Positions 1-5,501 of a stretch of DNA of 7,612 bases are shown here, piece by piece. This DNA comes from Fibrobacteraceae bacterium (GTDB lineage Bacteria; Fibrobacterota; Fibrobacteria; Fibrobacterales; Fibrobacteraceae), in the NCBI GenBank assembly GCA_021443045.1, contig JABUUT010000063.1, forward strand, positions 36,031 to 43,642, written 5' to 3'. The notes under the pieces were generated by a model. That model had not been told where the DNA came from. It saw only the letters and a program-made list of their open reading frames with translations, and made no database searches. Position numbers and translations under genes: made by a program. The stretch's first letter is position 1. The number at the start of each line of letters is the position of its first letter.

Positions 1-125
1 TAATTTTAATAAATATTTTATAAAATGTGTAAAAAATAAATAAAAATGATTAAAATCACCAAATATTTACAATTAAAAGTAGTTGAAAATGTTATAAAAT
101 TTGGAAACAGTCGGGAAGGTTTTAA
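1..125. other. AT-rich intergenic edge
   Basis: This stretch is strongly AT-rich and holds no convincing gene. It lies downstream of the stop codon of the minus-strand permease gene. I see no GC-rich hairpin followed by a T tract on either strand, so no classical terminator is visible. A 9-base word, TTTGGAAAC, occurs at 100-108 and again at 132-140 inside the end of the permease gene; this may be chance. Whatever gene lies to the left is outside the window. Confidence 0.6.
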
Positions 126-989
126 CTACCCTTTGGAAACGGTTAGGAGCACAGCCCCTGTTAAAATAATCAAGGTGGAAAAAGCTAGCTTAATCCGCTC
201 CCTTTTGGTGGCGTATTCCCCAAAGGCAAAAATGCCCCACATTTGGTTTACTACCAAGTTCAGCTGCAACAGTGGGTAACCAATGGCGTATCCAAATAGG
301 CCATCTTCGGCCACGCCCCAAAAAATAGCTTGTGTTCCAATCATCCACAAAACGCCTGCTGCCACAGAAAAAAGGGTGGGAGTTCTTGCAAATTCAAAAC
401 TTTTACCCCTTTTAAAACTCATAACCAAAATGAGTGTAATGCTGGTAATGCAAATTCCAACTGCAAAGGGCATTAAAAAGTTGTCGTCGGGAACGCCACT
501 TAGCTTCATGGGTATCAGGTAGGTTCCAAAAATGGCTCCGGAACTGAGGGAACGCCAGTTTTTGAATAGAGACTGGCCTTTAGGAGCCTGAAGGAGAATG
601 CCTGCCAGCATACAGCCAATGGCGGGAATGGAAAAATACAGTTTGCTGGGTTCTCCAAAAACTAAAAGTCCGCTAACAAAAGAGAGAAGGATGCTCACGC
701 ACATGGATCTAAGGCCAGCACCTGCTAAATCTTGTTCGGCCTGCACGGCCCAAAAACAGAGGGCGCCTCCAATGACCCAAATGGCCCCACAGGCAAGGCC
801 CACCAAGTTCAATGTGACGCAGTCTTTTATAAGGCCTATGCCTAGGGAGCAGAATGCGGCCCCCACCGACATGGATGCTAAAAAAGCCCAGGAAGAATAT
901 TGAGGCCATTTTTTTAGGGGAACCATGTAGGTTCCAAAGGCGAAAACTCCAGTTAAAACGCCAATGATGCTGAGCGAGCTACTTTCCAA
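126..989 (-). CDS. Ten-helix sugar permease-like membrane protein (drug/metabolite transporter superfamily, GRP/RhaT-like)
   Basis: Predicted inner-membrane protein of 287 residues, almost wholly hydrophobic helices with short loops. It has an internal duplication typical of the drug/metabolite transporter superfamily. FGTYMVPLK at 18-26 is echoed by FGTYLIPMK at 154-162. The GAIWVIGGALCFWAV segment near 68-82 is echoed by GVLWMIGTQAIFWGV near 212-226. GLLVFGE at 107-113 is echoed by GIFAFGE at 252-258. The late segment GYPLLQLNLVVNQMWGIFAFGE resembles the glucose/ribose porter and TMEM144/RhaT-like families, which import sugars with protons or ions; the actual substrate cannot be read from sequence. 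The open frame continues upstream inside mnmE, but those residues are not membrane-like. I therefore start at TTG (987-989), just before the first helix, with GGGG 7 nt upstream as a weak ribosome site. It overlaps the mnmE stop codon by 11 nt, so it is probably co-transcribed and translationally coupled with mnmE. Confidence 0.75.
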   Translation of the reverse strand: MESSSLSIIGVLTGVFAFGTYMVPLKKWPQYSSWAFLASMSVGAAFCSLGIGLIKDCVTLNLVGLACGAIWVIGGALCFWAVQAEQDLAGAGLRSMCVSILLSFVSGLLVFGEPSKLYFSIPAIGCMLAGILLQAPKGQSLFKNWRSLSSGAIFGTYLIPMKLSGVPDDNFLMPFAVGICITSITLILVMSFKRGKSFEFARTPTLFSVAAGVLWMIGTQAIFWGVAEDGLFGYAIGYPLLQLNLVVNQMWGIFAFGEYATKRERIKLAFSTLIILTGAVLLTVSKG

Positions 990-2310
990 TGCAGAACCCC
1001 GAGAAAATTGATTGTAGAATATCTTCCGAAGAAATTTCTCCGGTAACGGTTTGAAGGGCGCGGCGCACCAACTGCATTTCAAAGGCGATGAGTTCCACCG
1101 CTGGGTTGGTGCGCAATAGGGCCAGTGCCCTGTCGACTCCCGCAAGGGCTTCTTGCAGGGAGTCACGCGCCCGTTCGCTGGTAATCCAAAGGTCTTCTTC
1201 GTTGTCTTTCTTTTGGAACAACCTAGAATTCATCTGGGTCTTCAGTTCTTCTAGGCCAACGAGGCTTTTGGCAGAAACCTTCAAAAATTCAGATTCCTTG
1301 AATAGGGAACTTTCAAGGTCGGCCTTAGAAAGCACCACCAGCGCCCCCGTCTCTCTAGCTTGGTCTATAACCTTGGCCGGGGGCGGGTTTGTGCTGTCGA
1401 CCAGTAAAATTTTTAAATCAGCTTCCTTTAAAATTTCTTCACTTTTCTTCATGGACAAGGCGTCTAAATCGTCGGTTGCCTTTTCGGCGATGCCGGCCGT
1501 ATCCACCAACCGAATTTCACCATCGGCAAGAAACAGGCGCACTTCCACAAAGTCCCGGGTGGTGCCGGGAATGGCACTAACCAAAATTCGGTCTTCTCCC
1601 AAAAGGGCGTTTACCAAACTGGACTTTCCCGCATTGGGGGCTCCGTAGAGAACGGCCATGGGGAGTTTGGACAAGTTTGCTTTTTCGTGAAAAGAATGTA
1701 GCACGCTTTCTATGGATTTTCCAATGGAAATAAATTTGTCTTCCCACCCGGCGTAATCTGGGTCTGCTTCTTCTTCGGCAAAATCCGTATCTAGCTCCAG
1801 ACGGGCTGACATGTCCATAACCTTGTGGTGTAAATCCTTGATTTTTACAGACAGGGCGCCCCCTAAAAGCCGATGGGCGTTGGACAGTTCCGCCTTGTTG
1901 GCGCTGTGGATTACGTCGGCCACCGATTCAGCCTGAATCAAGTCCATTTTGCCATTTAAAAATGCCCGTCGGGTAAATTCGCCAGGTTCGGCCAGCCTGC
2001 AGTTGGGAAACTCGCGAATGGCCTGCAACAGTTCCCGCACAATTAGAGGATTGCCATGGGGATACAGCTCCAGGGTGTCTTCCCCAGTATAGGAGTTGGG
2101 TCCTTCAAAGAACAGGTACAGCAGGGAGTCTATGATTGCTCCTGTTTGAGGATTTTTGGCAGTGGCTAGGGCTGCCTGGCGGGGTTTTGGATTTTTACAA
2201 TTAAAAAGGCTTTCGATAAGGGCCCGCACCATAGAACCGCTCACCCGAAGGGCGGCTACGGCAGAAACGCCTGCCGGTGTCATGGGTGCCACAATGGTCT
2301 TGTTGTCCAT
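979..2310 (-). CDS. mnmE: tRNA uridine-5-carboxymethylaminomethyl(34) synthesis GTPase MnmE
   Basis: 443 residues, close to the usual 450. MnmE works with MnmG in the cytoplasm to place the (carboxymethyl)aminomethyl group on wobble uridine 34 of certain tRNAs, using a tetrahydrofolate one-carbon donor and GTP hydrolysis. The N-terminal folate-binding domain opens with TIVAPMTPAGVSAVAALRVSG, and LAEPGEFTRRAFLNGKMDL lies at 106-124. The G domain has P-loop GAPNAGKS (223-230), switch I TTRD (250-253) and switch II DTAG (270-273). The G4 motif reads SKAD (328-331) instead of the common NKxD, and G5 is SAKS (346-349). The C-terminus is the diagnostic FCIGK with Cys440. Asp283 appears to align with the catalytic Glu282 of the E. 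coli protein. There is no Shine-Dalgarno; a TATATTTA box ends 5 nt before the ATG, suggesting a leaderless message. It diverges from the epimerase gene and overlaps the permease gene downstream. Confidence 0.97.
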   Translation of the reverse strand: MDNKTIVAPMTPAGVSAVAALRVSGSMVRALIESLFNCKNPKPRQAALATAKNPQTGAIIDSLLYLFFEGPNSYTGEDTLELYPHGNPLIVRELLQAIREFPNCRLAEPGEFTRRAFLNGKMDLIQAESVADVIHSANKAELSNAHRLLGGALSVKIKDLHHKVMDMSARLELDTDFAEEEADPDYAGWEDKFISIGKSIESVLHSFHEKANLSKLPMAVLYGAPNAGKSSLVNALLGEDRILVSAIPGTTRDFVEVRLFLADGEIRLVDTAGIAEKATDDLDALSMKKSEEILKEADLKILLVDSTNPPPAKVIDQARETGALVVLSKADLESSLFKESEFLKVSAKSLVGLEELKTQMNSRLFQKKDNEEDLWITSERARDSLQEALAGVDRALALLRTNPAVELIAFEMQLVRRALQTVTGEISSEDILQSIFSGFCIGK

Positions 2311-2315
2311 ACTTA

Positions 2316-2323
2316 TAAATATA
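2316..2323 (-). promoter_or_regulatory. Putative -7 box of the mnmE promoter (TATATTTA)
   Basis: Read on the minus strand, TATATTTA matches the Bacteroidota-type -7 consensus TAnnTTTG except for the last base. It ends 5 nt before the mnmE ATG, so transcription would begin at or next to the start codon. No clear TTG at -33 is seen. No Shine-Dalgarno is present. Confidence 0.45.
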
Positions 2324-2327
2324 AAAT

Positions 2328-2335
2328 TATATTTG
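2328..2335 (+). promoter_or_regulatory. Putative -7 box of the epimerase promoter (TATATTTG)
   Basis: TATATTTG is a full match to TAnnTTTG and ends 5 nt before the ATG at 2341. A TTG at 2303-2305, inside the start of mnmE, lies 22 bp upstream, within the spacing reported for Bacteroidota -33/-7 promoters. There is no Shine-Dalgarno, which supports a leaderless transcript. Confidence 0.5.
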
Positions 2336-2340
2336 TGCCT

Positions 2341-3321
2341 ATGAAAAGCTTTAAATTGGTAAATAAACCTATGGGTACCCTTTCCCGATTTGTGATTCAG
2401 CGAGAAGATGGTGCCGAATTTGAAATACTGTCTGGATTTGGCTGTGGCCTAAATGGGTGGCGTGTGCCCAATGGCAAGGGTGGCCTAGAGGAATTGCTTT
2501 TTGGCTACACCGATGAACCCACCTTGAGGGCTATTAGTAACGATACGAACGCAGGGTGCCGATTAAGCCCTTTTCCGGGACGCACCTGCAATGCCAAGTT
2601 TACCTGGAATGGCAAAACTTACCAATTAGAAAATAATGTAACCTGGGCGCCTCATGCCCTTCATGGTTTTCTGCAAAACAAATGCTGGCAGTTTGAATCC
2701 TTTGAAATTGTGGAAACAGAAATAGATGGAAAACGGCAACAAGGGGCCTCGGCCACATTCACCTGCGATTTTCCTGGAGCCTACGCTGGTTTTCCATTTC
2801 CTTTTTTGGCGACAAACACTGTTTTCTTTACAGGAGAATCTTACAAAGTCGTTTCGTCCGTAAAAAATTATGGAAGCAGCCCCATGCCCTATTCGGAAGG
2901 TTTTCATCCTTACTACACCTTAGGTGAAAAAGTCGATGGCCTTACCATGGAACTTCCAGAATCTAAGCTGGCCCTTTGCGACAGTGCCGATATTCCCACA
3001 GGCAACTTTAAGCAAGACACTCGTTTTGTGGGTGGGCGTAAAATTGATGATGAATTTATAAACGACTGCTTTTGCATCCACATGAATGGCTTAGCCCATG
3101 TGTACCTGTCTTCATCTACAAAAAAATTGGACATTTGGCAACAGGCTGGAAACGAGCAGTACAACGCCATTCAAATATACACGCCTCCCACAAGAGAGAA
3201 CATTGCCATAGAACCCATGACCGCCGAGCCCGATGCCTTAAACCATCATCGGGGTCTCATTGTCATTGAGCCTGGAAAAACCAAAACATTCCAGTTCGGT
3301 GCAACATTCAGTTGTATGTAA
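2341..3321 (+). CDS. Aldose 1-epimerase (galactose mutarotase-like) family protein
   Basis: 326 residues, normal for the family, with no signal peptide, so probably cytosolic. Aldose 1-epimerases interconvert the alpha and beta anomers of sugars such as galactose or glucose; related proteins act on hexose 6-phosphates or other sugars. The family landmarks appear in order. LSPFPGR at 75-81 corresponds to the conserved Arg segment. HALHGF at 105-110 carries the substrate-binding His108. FHPYY at 188-192 carries His189, the expected general acid. EPMTAEPDALNH at 291-302 carries Glu291, the expected general base. DDEF at 236-239 fits the usual substrate-contact Asp segment. I chose the ATG at 2341; a GTG at 2335 would add two residues but overlaps the presumed promoter box. 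Substrate specificity is not readable. It faces mnmE across 30 bp and is followed by a repeat-filled convergent spacer. Confidence 0.88.
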   Translation: MKSFKLVNKPMGTLSRFVIQREDGAEFEILSGFGCGLNGWRVPNGKGGLEELLFGYTDEPTLRAISNDTNAGCRLSPFPGRTCNAKFTWNGKTYQLENNVTWAPHALHGFLQNKCWQFESFEIVETEIDGKRQQGASATFTCDFPGAYAGFPFPFLATNTVFFTGESYKVVSSVKNYGSSPMPYSEGFHPYYTLGEKVDGLTMELPESKLALCDSADIPTGNFKQDTRFVGGRKIDDEFINDCFCIHMNGLAHVYLSSSTKKLDIWQQAGNEQYNAIQIYTPPTRENIAIEPMTAEPDALNHHRGLIVIEPGKTKTFQFGATFSCM

Positions 3322-3324
3322 ATG

Positions 3325-3427
3325 GTTATCGGTTGTCAGCACTGTCATTCTGGAGGGAGCTGCGGGACCGATAGAATCCAAAGAAGTTGTCAGTTATCGG
3401 TGGTTGGTAATTGGTGGTTGGTATTTG
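3325..3427 (+). repeat. Left heptad (7-bp period) degenerate array, interrupted by a hairpin
   Basis: Eight 7-base units can be laid out, all starting GT and most ending in G. Two lie at 3325-3338 (GTTATCG, then GTTGTCA). Six lie at 3386-3427: the same two in swapped order, then four units close to GTGGTTG. A 47-base segment at 3339-3385, containing the hairpin at 3344-3380, separates the two runs. The array is oriented opposite to the one at 3555-3603. It starts 4 bp after the epimerase stop codon. Confidence 0.6.
3344..3380 (+). repeat. Dispersed hairpin repeat, GTCATTCTGGAG type (copy 1)
   Basis: The element begins GTCATTCTGGAG and ends GATAGAATCCA. ATTCT (3347-3351) pairs with AGAAT (3373-3377). 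A related element at 7452-7485 has ATCCT pairing with AGGAT in the same places. The ends resemble those of the REP-like elements in this window (GTCATYCTG...AGRATCCA), so both may belong to one superfamily. Placed just after the epimerase gene, it could also serve as a weak terminator or processing site. Confidence 0.6.
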
Positions 3428-3441
3428 CATATTCATATGGA

Positions 3442-3482
3442 CATTCTCTGGATCCTTCACGGCGTATGCCGTTCAGGATGAC
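3442..3482 (-). repeat. REP-like palindromic element, copy A
   Basis: A 41-bp element identical to the one at 3512-3552. It folds as ATCCT (3452-3456) with AGGAT (3475-3479), then a symmetrical 2x2 internal loop, then ACGGC (3459-3463) with GCCGT (3468-3472) around a GTAT loop. Read on the minus strand it begins GTCATCCTGAACGGC and ends GATCCAGAGAATG, the same orientation as the plus-strand copies at 7507-7546 and 7583-7612. It sits between convergent genes, where such hairpins may stabilise or terminate transcripts. Confidence 0.85.
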
Positions 3483-3511
3483 AAGGCCTTAATCATCAAT
3501 AATTGATACCG
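3483..3511 (-). repeat. Conserved spacer between REP copies (29 nt form)
   Basis: Read on the minus strand this ends in ATGATTAAGGCCTT and contains CAATTATT. The spacer at 7547-7582 carries the same sequence apart from a few substitutions near its start and one near the insertion point, plus exactly one extra 7-base unit (about AATGGTT), giving 36 nt. The spacer therefore belongs to the mobile or duplicated unit together with its flanking REP elements. Confidence 0.7.
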
Positions 3512-3552
3512 CATTCTCTGGATCCTTCACGGCGTATGCCGTTCAGGATGAC
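3512..3552 (-). repeat. REP-like palindromic element, copy B
   Basis: Identical over all 41 bases to copy A at 3442-3482, with a repeat period of 70 bp. It has the same two-tier stem with GTAT loop. Perfect identity in non-coding DNA suggests recent duplication or gene conversion. Confidence 0.85.
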
Positions 3553-3554
3553 TC

Positions 3555-3603
3555 AACCACAAACCACCAATCACCAACCACCAACCACCAAATACCAACT
3601 ATC
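3555..3603 (-). repeat. Right heptad (7-bp period) array, inverted relative to the left array
   Basis: Seven consecutive 7-base units on the plus strand, consensus AACCACC, with one to three substitutions in the less conserved units. The reverse complement (GGTGGTT) matches the units at 3399-3426, so the two arrays form an inverted pair around the two REP elements. The arms could pair over roughly 20 bp with a few mismatches. Confidence 0.75.
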
Positions 3604-3642
3604 GTTAGATGCGAATAACAAAAAATAAAAGCGTGTAAAGAA

Positions 3643-4551
3643 TTAAAATTCCGAAACCTTAATGGCCAGTTCCAGTTCCTTGGCCAAAGGCTTGTCTTCG
3701 TTGTATACGGCACTAATTTTTAGGCAACATAGTTCCAACAGCTGACGGGCTTGGGTAGAAGAACGCTGCTCCCTTAGCAGTTGAACCGCTTTGTCAATGC
3801 GTTTTACATCAGTAGAATAAGGGTAGCCTTTCATAAATTTGTAGAATAGGGCAATTTGCTTTTCATACTCGGTTTCTGTTTTCAAATTCAAGAGAAAGGG
3901 AATTACCCGAGTGTTTAGTAATTTATTCATGTCCCCCACAAAGGTGTTTATGGAAACCCCTTCTGGAAAAAGCACTTCGGTGTGGCTTTGCAAGTCGTCG
4001 GTGTTTACCACCTCGCCCGCTTCAAACTGGGCCAGAACTTCGTTGAGAATGTCCATCTCTTCTTTTTTGGCTTGTTCCCGGTATCGAGCCTGGTAATAGA
4101 TTGGTAGGGTGGTAAGGCAAAAGTGAGCCTGGTTTACCCCAATGTACTCTCCGATGTAGTAAATGTCGGCATCGGATTTCATAATTTCATCTTCGTTTTC
4201 GAATCGGCCAATTTGGGCGGGAATGGGAATCACTTCCATGTTGGAAAGCTCGTGGAGCCTTTCCCTAAAGGCGTCTACATCTAAACTTTCTGGAATTTCC
4301 ATGCCCTCTTCTTCCATGGTAGAAAGCAAATCGTTCAGCTTGTCGTCTACCGCCTTTTTCATGTTTTTGGGAGAAACGGTGGGGCTGAATTGCCTAAAGT
4401 CGCCCTCCAGGGCCAAGAGTCCGTTATGAATCATCTCGTCAAAAGGGGTGCCGCTGTTTTTACCATCTGGGGTGGGCAGTATTTTGGCGTAGGCTATCAT
4501 GCGCCCGCATAGGTGATTGTCATTCCCTTTCTTTTGTACTATTCCAAGCAT
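3643..4551 (-). CDS. Unrecognised 302-residue cytosolic protein
   Basis: I do not recognise a family. The protein is soluble-looking, acidic, without a signal peptide or membrane helix. The N-terminus (residues 1-50) has the compact segment CGRMIAYAKILPTPDGK at 15-31 and then a GLLALEGDFRQF stretch. Residues 62-105 are charged and helical, rich in Glu and Lys. A central part (127-155) has DIYYIGEYIGVNQAHFCLTTLPIYY. Residues 155-180 are charged helix, and the last 75 residues look helical with a Cys-Cys pair at 275-276. The frame opens earlier, at 4593, but I place the start at 4551 because AGGAAG lies 6 nt upstream of that ATG; the upstream ATG has no ribosome site and overlaps the presumed promoter. 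It diverges from the acetyltransferase-like gene and converges on the repeat-filled spacer. Function unknown. Confidence 0.75.
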   Translation of the reverse strand: MLGIVQKKGNDNHLCGRMIAYAKILPTPDGKNSGTPFDEMIHNGLLALEGDFRQFSPTVSPKNMKKAVDDKLNDLLSTMEEEGMEIPESLDVDAFRERLHELSNMEVIPIPAQIGRFENEDEIMKSDADIYYIGEYIGVNQAHFCLTTLPIYYQARYREQAKKEEMDILNEVLAQFEAGEVVNTDDLQSHTEVLFPEGVSINTFVGDMNKLLNTRVIPFLLNLKTETEYEKQIALFYKFMKGYPYSTDVKRIDKAVQLLREQRSSTQARQLLELCCLKISAVYNEDKPLAKELELAIKVSEF

Positions 4552-4557
4552 AACGTA

Positions 4558-4563
4558 CTTCCT
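4558..4563 (-). promoter_or_regulatory. Shine-Dalgarno AGGAAG deciding the start at 4551
   Basis: On the minus strand AGGAAG sits 6 nt before the ATG at 4551. This is one of only two clear ribosome sites among the genes in the window, and it favours this start over the in-frame ATG 14 codons upstream. Confidence 0.6.
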
Positions 4564-4567
4564 AGAG

Positions 4568-4575
4568 CTAATATA
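4568..4575 (-). promoter_or_regulatory. Possible -7 box (TATATTAG) for the 302-residue gene
   Basis: On the minus strand TATATTAG matches five of the six fixed positions of TAnnTTTG. It ends 16 nt before the chosen ATG, leaving room for a short leader that carries the Shine-Dalgarno. It is weaker than the other boxes. Confidence 0.35.
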
Positions 4576-4607
4576 GCATTTTTTTTGAATCATTAAAAAG
4601 GGCTACT

Positions 4608-4621
4608 CCATTTTTTAATGG
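4608..4621. promoter_or_regulatory. Short perfect dyad in a divergent promoter region
   Basis: CCATT and AATGG form a perfect 5-bp inverted repeat around TTTT, 10 bp upstream of the TATGTTTG box. It lies between the divergent genes starting at 4551 and 4644, where a shared operator would be expected. It could equally be chance in AT-rich DNA. Confidence 0.3.
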
Positions 4622-4631
4622 TGTAAAAAGC

Positions 4632-4639
4632 TATGTTTG
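4632..4639 (+). promoter_or_regulatory. Putative -7 box (TATGTTTG) of the acetyltransferase-like gene
   Basis: TATGTTTG is a full TAnnTTTG match ending 4 nt before the ATG at 4644. No Shine-Dalgarno is present, so a leaderless transcript is likely. No TTG is seen at the expected -33 distance. Confidence 0.5.
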
Positions 4640-4643
4640 TTTC

Positions 4644-5423
4644 ATGAATCCAGAAATTTGGAACCAAATACAGACCATTTGCCAGCGGTTGTCCACCGTT
4701 ACCTATGAGAATCTAACCAAGATTATTCGCCTAGAAAGCACCGGCAGCTCTACGGCGGCCCAGCATTTAGATGACAGTTGGCAAAACGATGTGGATAGCT
4801 GGATGGGTGGAGGCACCTGCTTTAGCATGACCTGGCACCTGTACCAAGTTTTTATGGACATGGGTTTAAAACCCCGGCTGGTTATGGGCCACAAGCGTAA
4901 AGAAAAAAATATTCATTGTGCCTTGATTCTTCCCGATTCCGAAGGGCTGTTTTCTGGGCCTCAAGAATACCTTTTTGACCCAGGCTACCTTATTTTTGAC
5001 CCCCTTCAAATGCCCTCGCCGCCACCTTTTGGCACTGGGGACGCCTTTTTTCCCTTGGTACCCAACTGCGTCAAGTTGGTGCGAAAAAGTATGGAACAGA
5101 TGGAACTTTGGACTGGTGGCGCCGGGAGCCCCATGAAACTGCGGTTTGAGTATCCTGTGGCTGGCGTAAGCCCCCAAGAGTTTAAAGAGCATTGGAACGA
5201 AAGCTTTTATAGGGAAATGATGACTTATCCTGTTTTAAACCGGCTGGACCGGGAGCGGGGTATACAATACTATTACCAAAAGGGCAACTTGGTAACCCGG
5301 GACAAAAATGGGTCTAAAATGGTAAAAATTGAAAAGGAGAAACAGGTGTCCACCTTAAGTGAGGTATTTGGCATCCATCCTGAAATTATTGAAAAAGCCC
5401 TAAAAGTTTTGGAAAAACCATAA
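4644..5423 (+). CDS. Probable arylamine N-acetyltransferase-like (NAT superfamily) enzyme
   Basis: 259 residues, near the 260-280 of arylamine N-acetyltransferases, which transfer acetyl from acetyl-CoA through a Cys-His-Asp triad related to transglutaminases. A matching order of motifs is visible. VTYENLTKI at 19-27 resembles the family's PFENL segment. GGGTCF at 55-60 holds the candidate nucleophile Cys59. NIHCALIL at 89-96 supplies His91. YLFDPGY at 109-115 supplies Asp112, corresponding to YLVDVGF of the family. The C-terminal part is less conserved but ends with an FGIHPEIIEKAL segment. Differences are notable: the family's RGGxCFExN reads GGGTCFSMT here, so the Arg, Glu and Asn positions are changed. 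The substrate could therefore differ, or the protein could be another papain-like-fold enzyme. No signal peptide, so cytosolic. It diverges from the 302-residue gene across 92 bp, and the lipoprotein gene follows in the same direction after 78 bp. Confidence 0.65.
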   Translation: MNPEIWNQIQTICQRLSTVTYENLTKIIRLESTGSSTAAQHLDDSWQNDVDSWMGGGTCFSMTWHLYQVFMDMGLKPRLVMGHKRKEKNIHCALILPDSEGLFSGPQEYLFDPGYLIFDPLQMPSPPPFGTGDAFFPLVPNCVKLVRKSMEQMELWTGGAGSPMKLRFEYPVAGVSPQEFKEHWNESFYREMMTYPVLNRLDRERGIQYYYQKGNLVTRDKNGSKMVKIEKEKQVSTLSEVFGIHPEIIEKALKVLEKP

Positions 5424-5432
5424 AAAAGAGTA

Positions 5433-5469
5433 ACTTTTTGTTTTCCTTAAAAAAATAGGAAAAAAAAGT
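5433..5469 (+). terminator. AT-rich imperfect dyad after the acetyltransferase-like gene
   Basis: TTTTCCT (5441-5447) pairs with AGGAAAA (5457-5463) around a 9-nt loop. With one bulged G, ACTTTTT (5433-5439) can pair on with AAAAGT (5464-5469). It starts 10 bp after the stop codon. It lacks the GC-rich stem and T tract of a standard terminator, so it may instead be an operator for the lipoprotein gene or a chance product of A/T tracts. Confidence 0.3.
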
Positions 5470-5491
5470 ATTAGTTTATGCTGTGTAAAAT

Positions 5492-5496
5492 AGGAG
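5492..5496 (+). promoter_or_regulatory. Shine-Dalgarno AGGAG deciding the lipoprotein start
   Basis: AGGAG lies 5 nt before the ATG at 5502. It selects this start over an in-frame ATG at 5478, which would put eight non-signal-like residues ahead of the Lys-Lys of the signal peptide. Confidence 0.65.
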
Positions 5497-5501
5497 TTTC
5501 T

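Noticed and set aside
100..140. TTTGGAAAC repeated 32 bp apart, and a weak hairpin between the copies
   Set aside because: A 9-base match and a 6-bp stem with a mismatch in AT-rich DNA can arise by chance; no T tract supports a terminator.
46..279. Plus-strand open frame of 77 codons at the left edge
   Set aside because: Its second half is antisense to the end of the permease gene and its first half is AT-rich non-coding sequence; no ribosome site, and the protein looks like nothing.
990..1166. N-terminal extension of the permease frame
   Set aside because: These codons overlap mnmE in another frame, encode no membrane-like sequence, and would place a long Cys/Pro-rich tail before the first helix.
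1088..1648. 186-codon plus-strand open frame
   Set aside because: It lies wholly antisense to mnmE, is Ser/Arg-rich as expected for a reverse shadow, and has no start signals.
3260..3481. Plus-strand open frame running from the epimerase end into the repeats
   Set aside because: It reads through heptad and REP repeats; the composition is repeat-driven and there is no ribosome site.
3442..3603. CRISPR array
   Set aside because: Only two identical repeats 70 bp apart, with a spacer that is itself conserved at a second locus, and the repeats are dispersed in both orientations; no cas genes are present.
3604..3642. Terminator for the 302-residue gene
   Set aside because: On the minus strand there is a T-rich stretch after the stop codon but no stem before it; the nearby repeats may do this job, but nothing here proves it.
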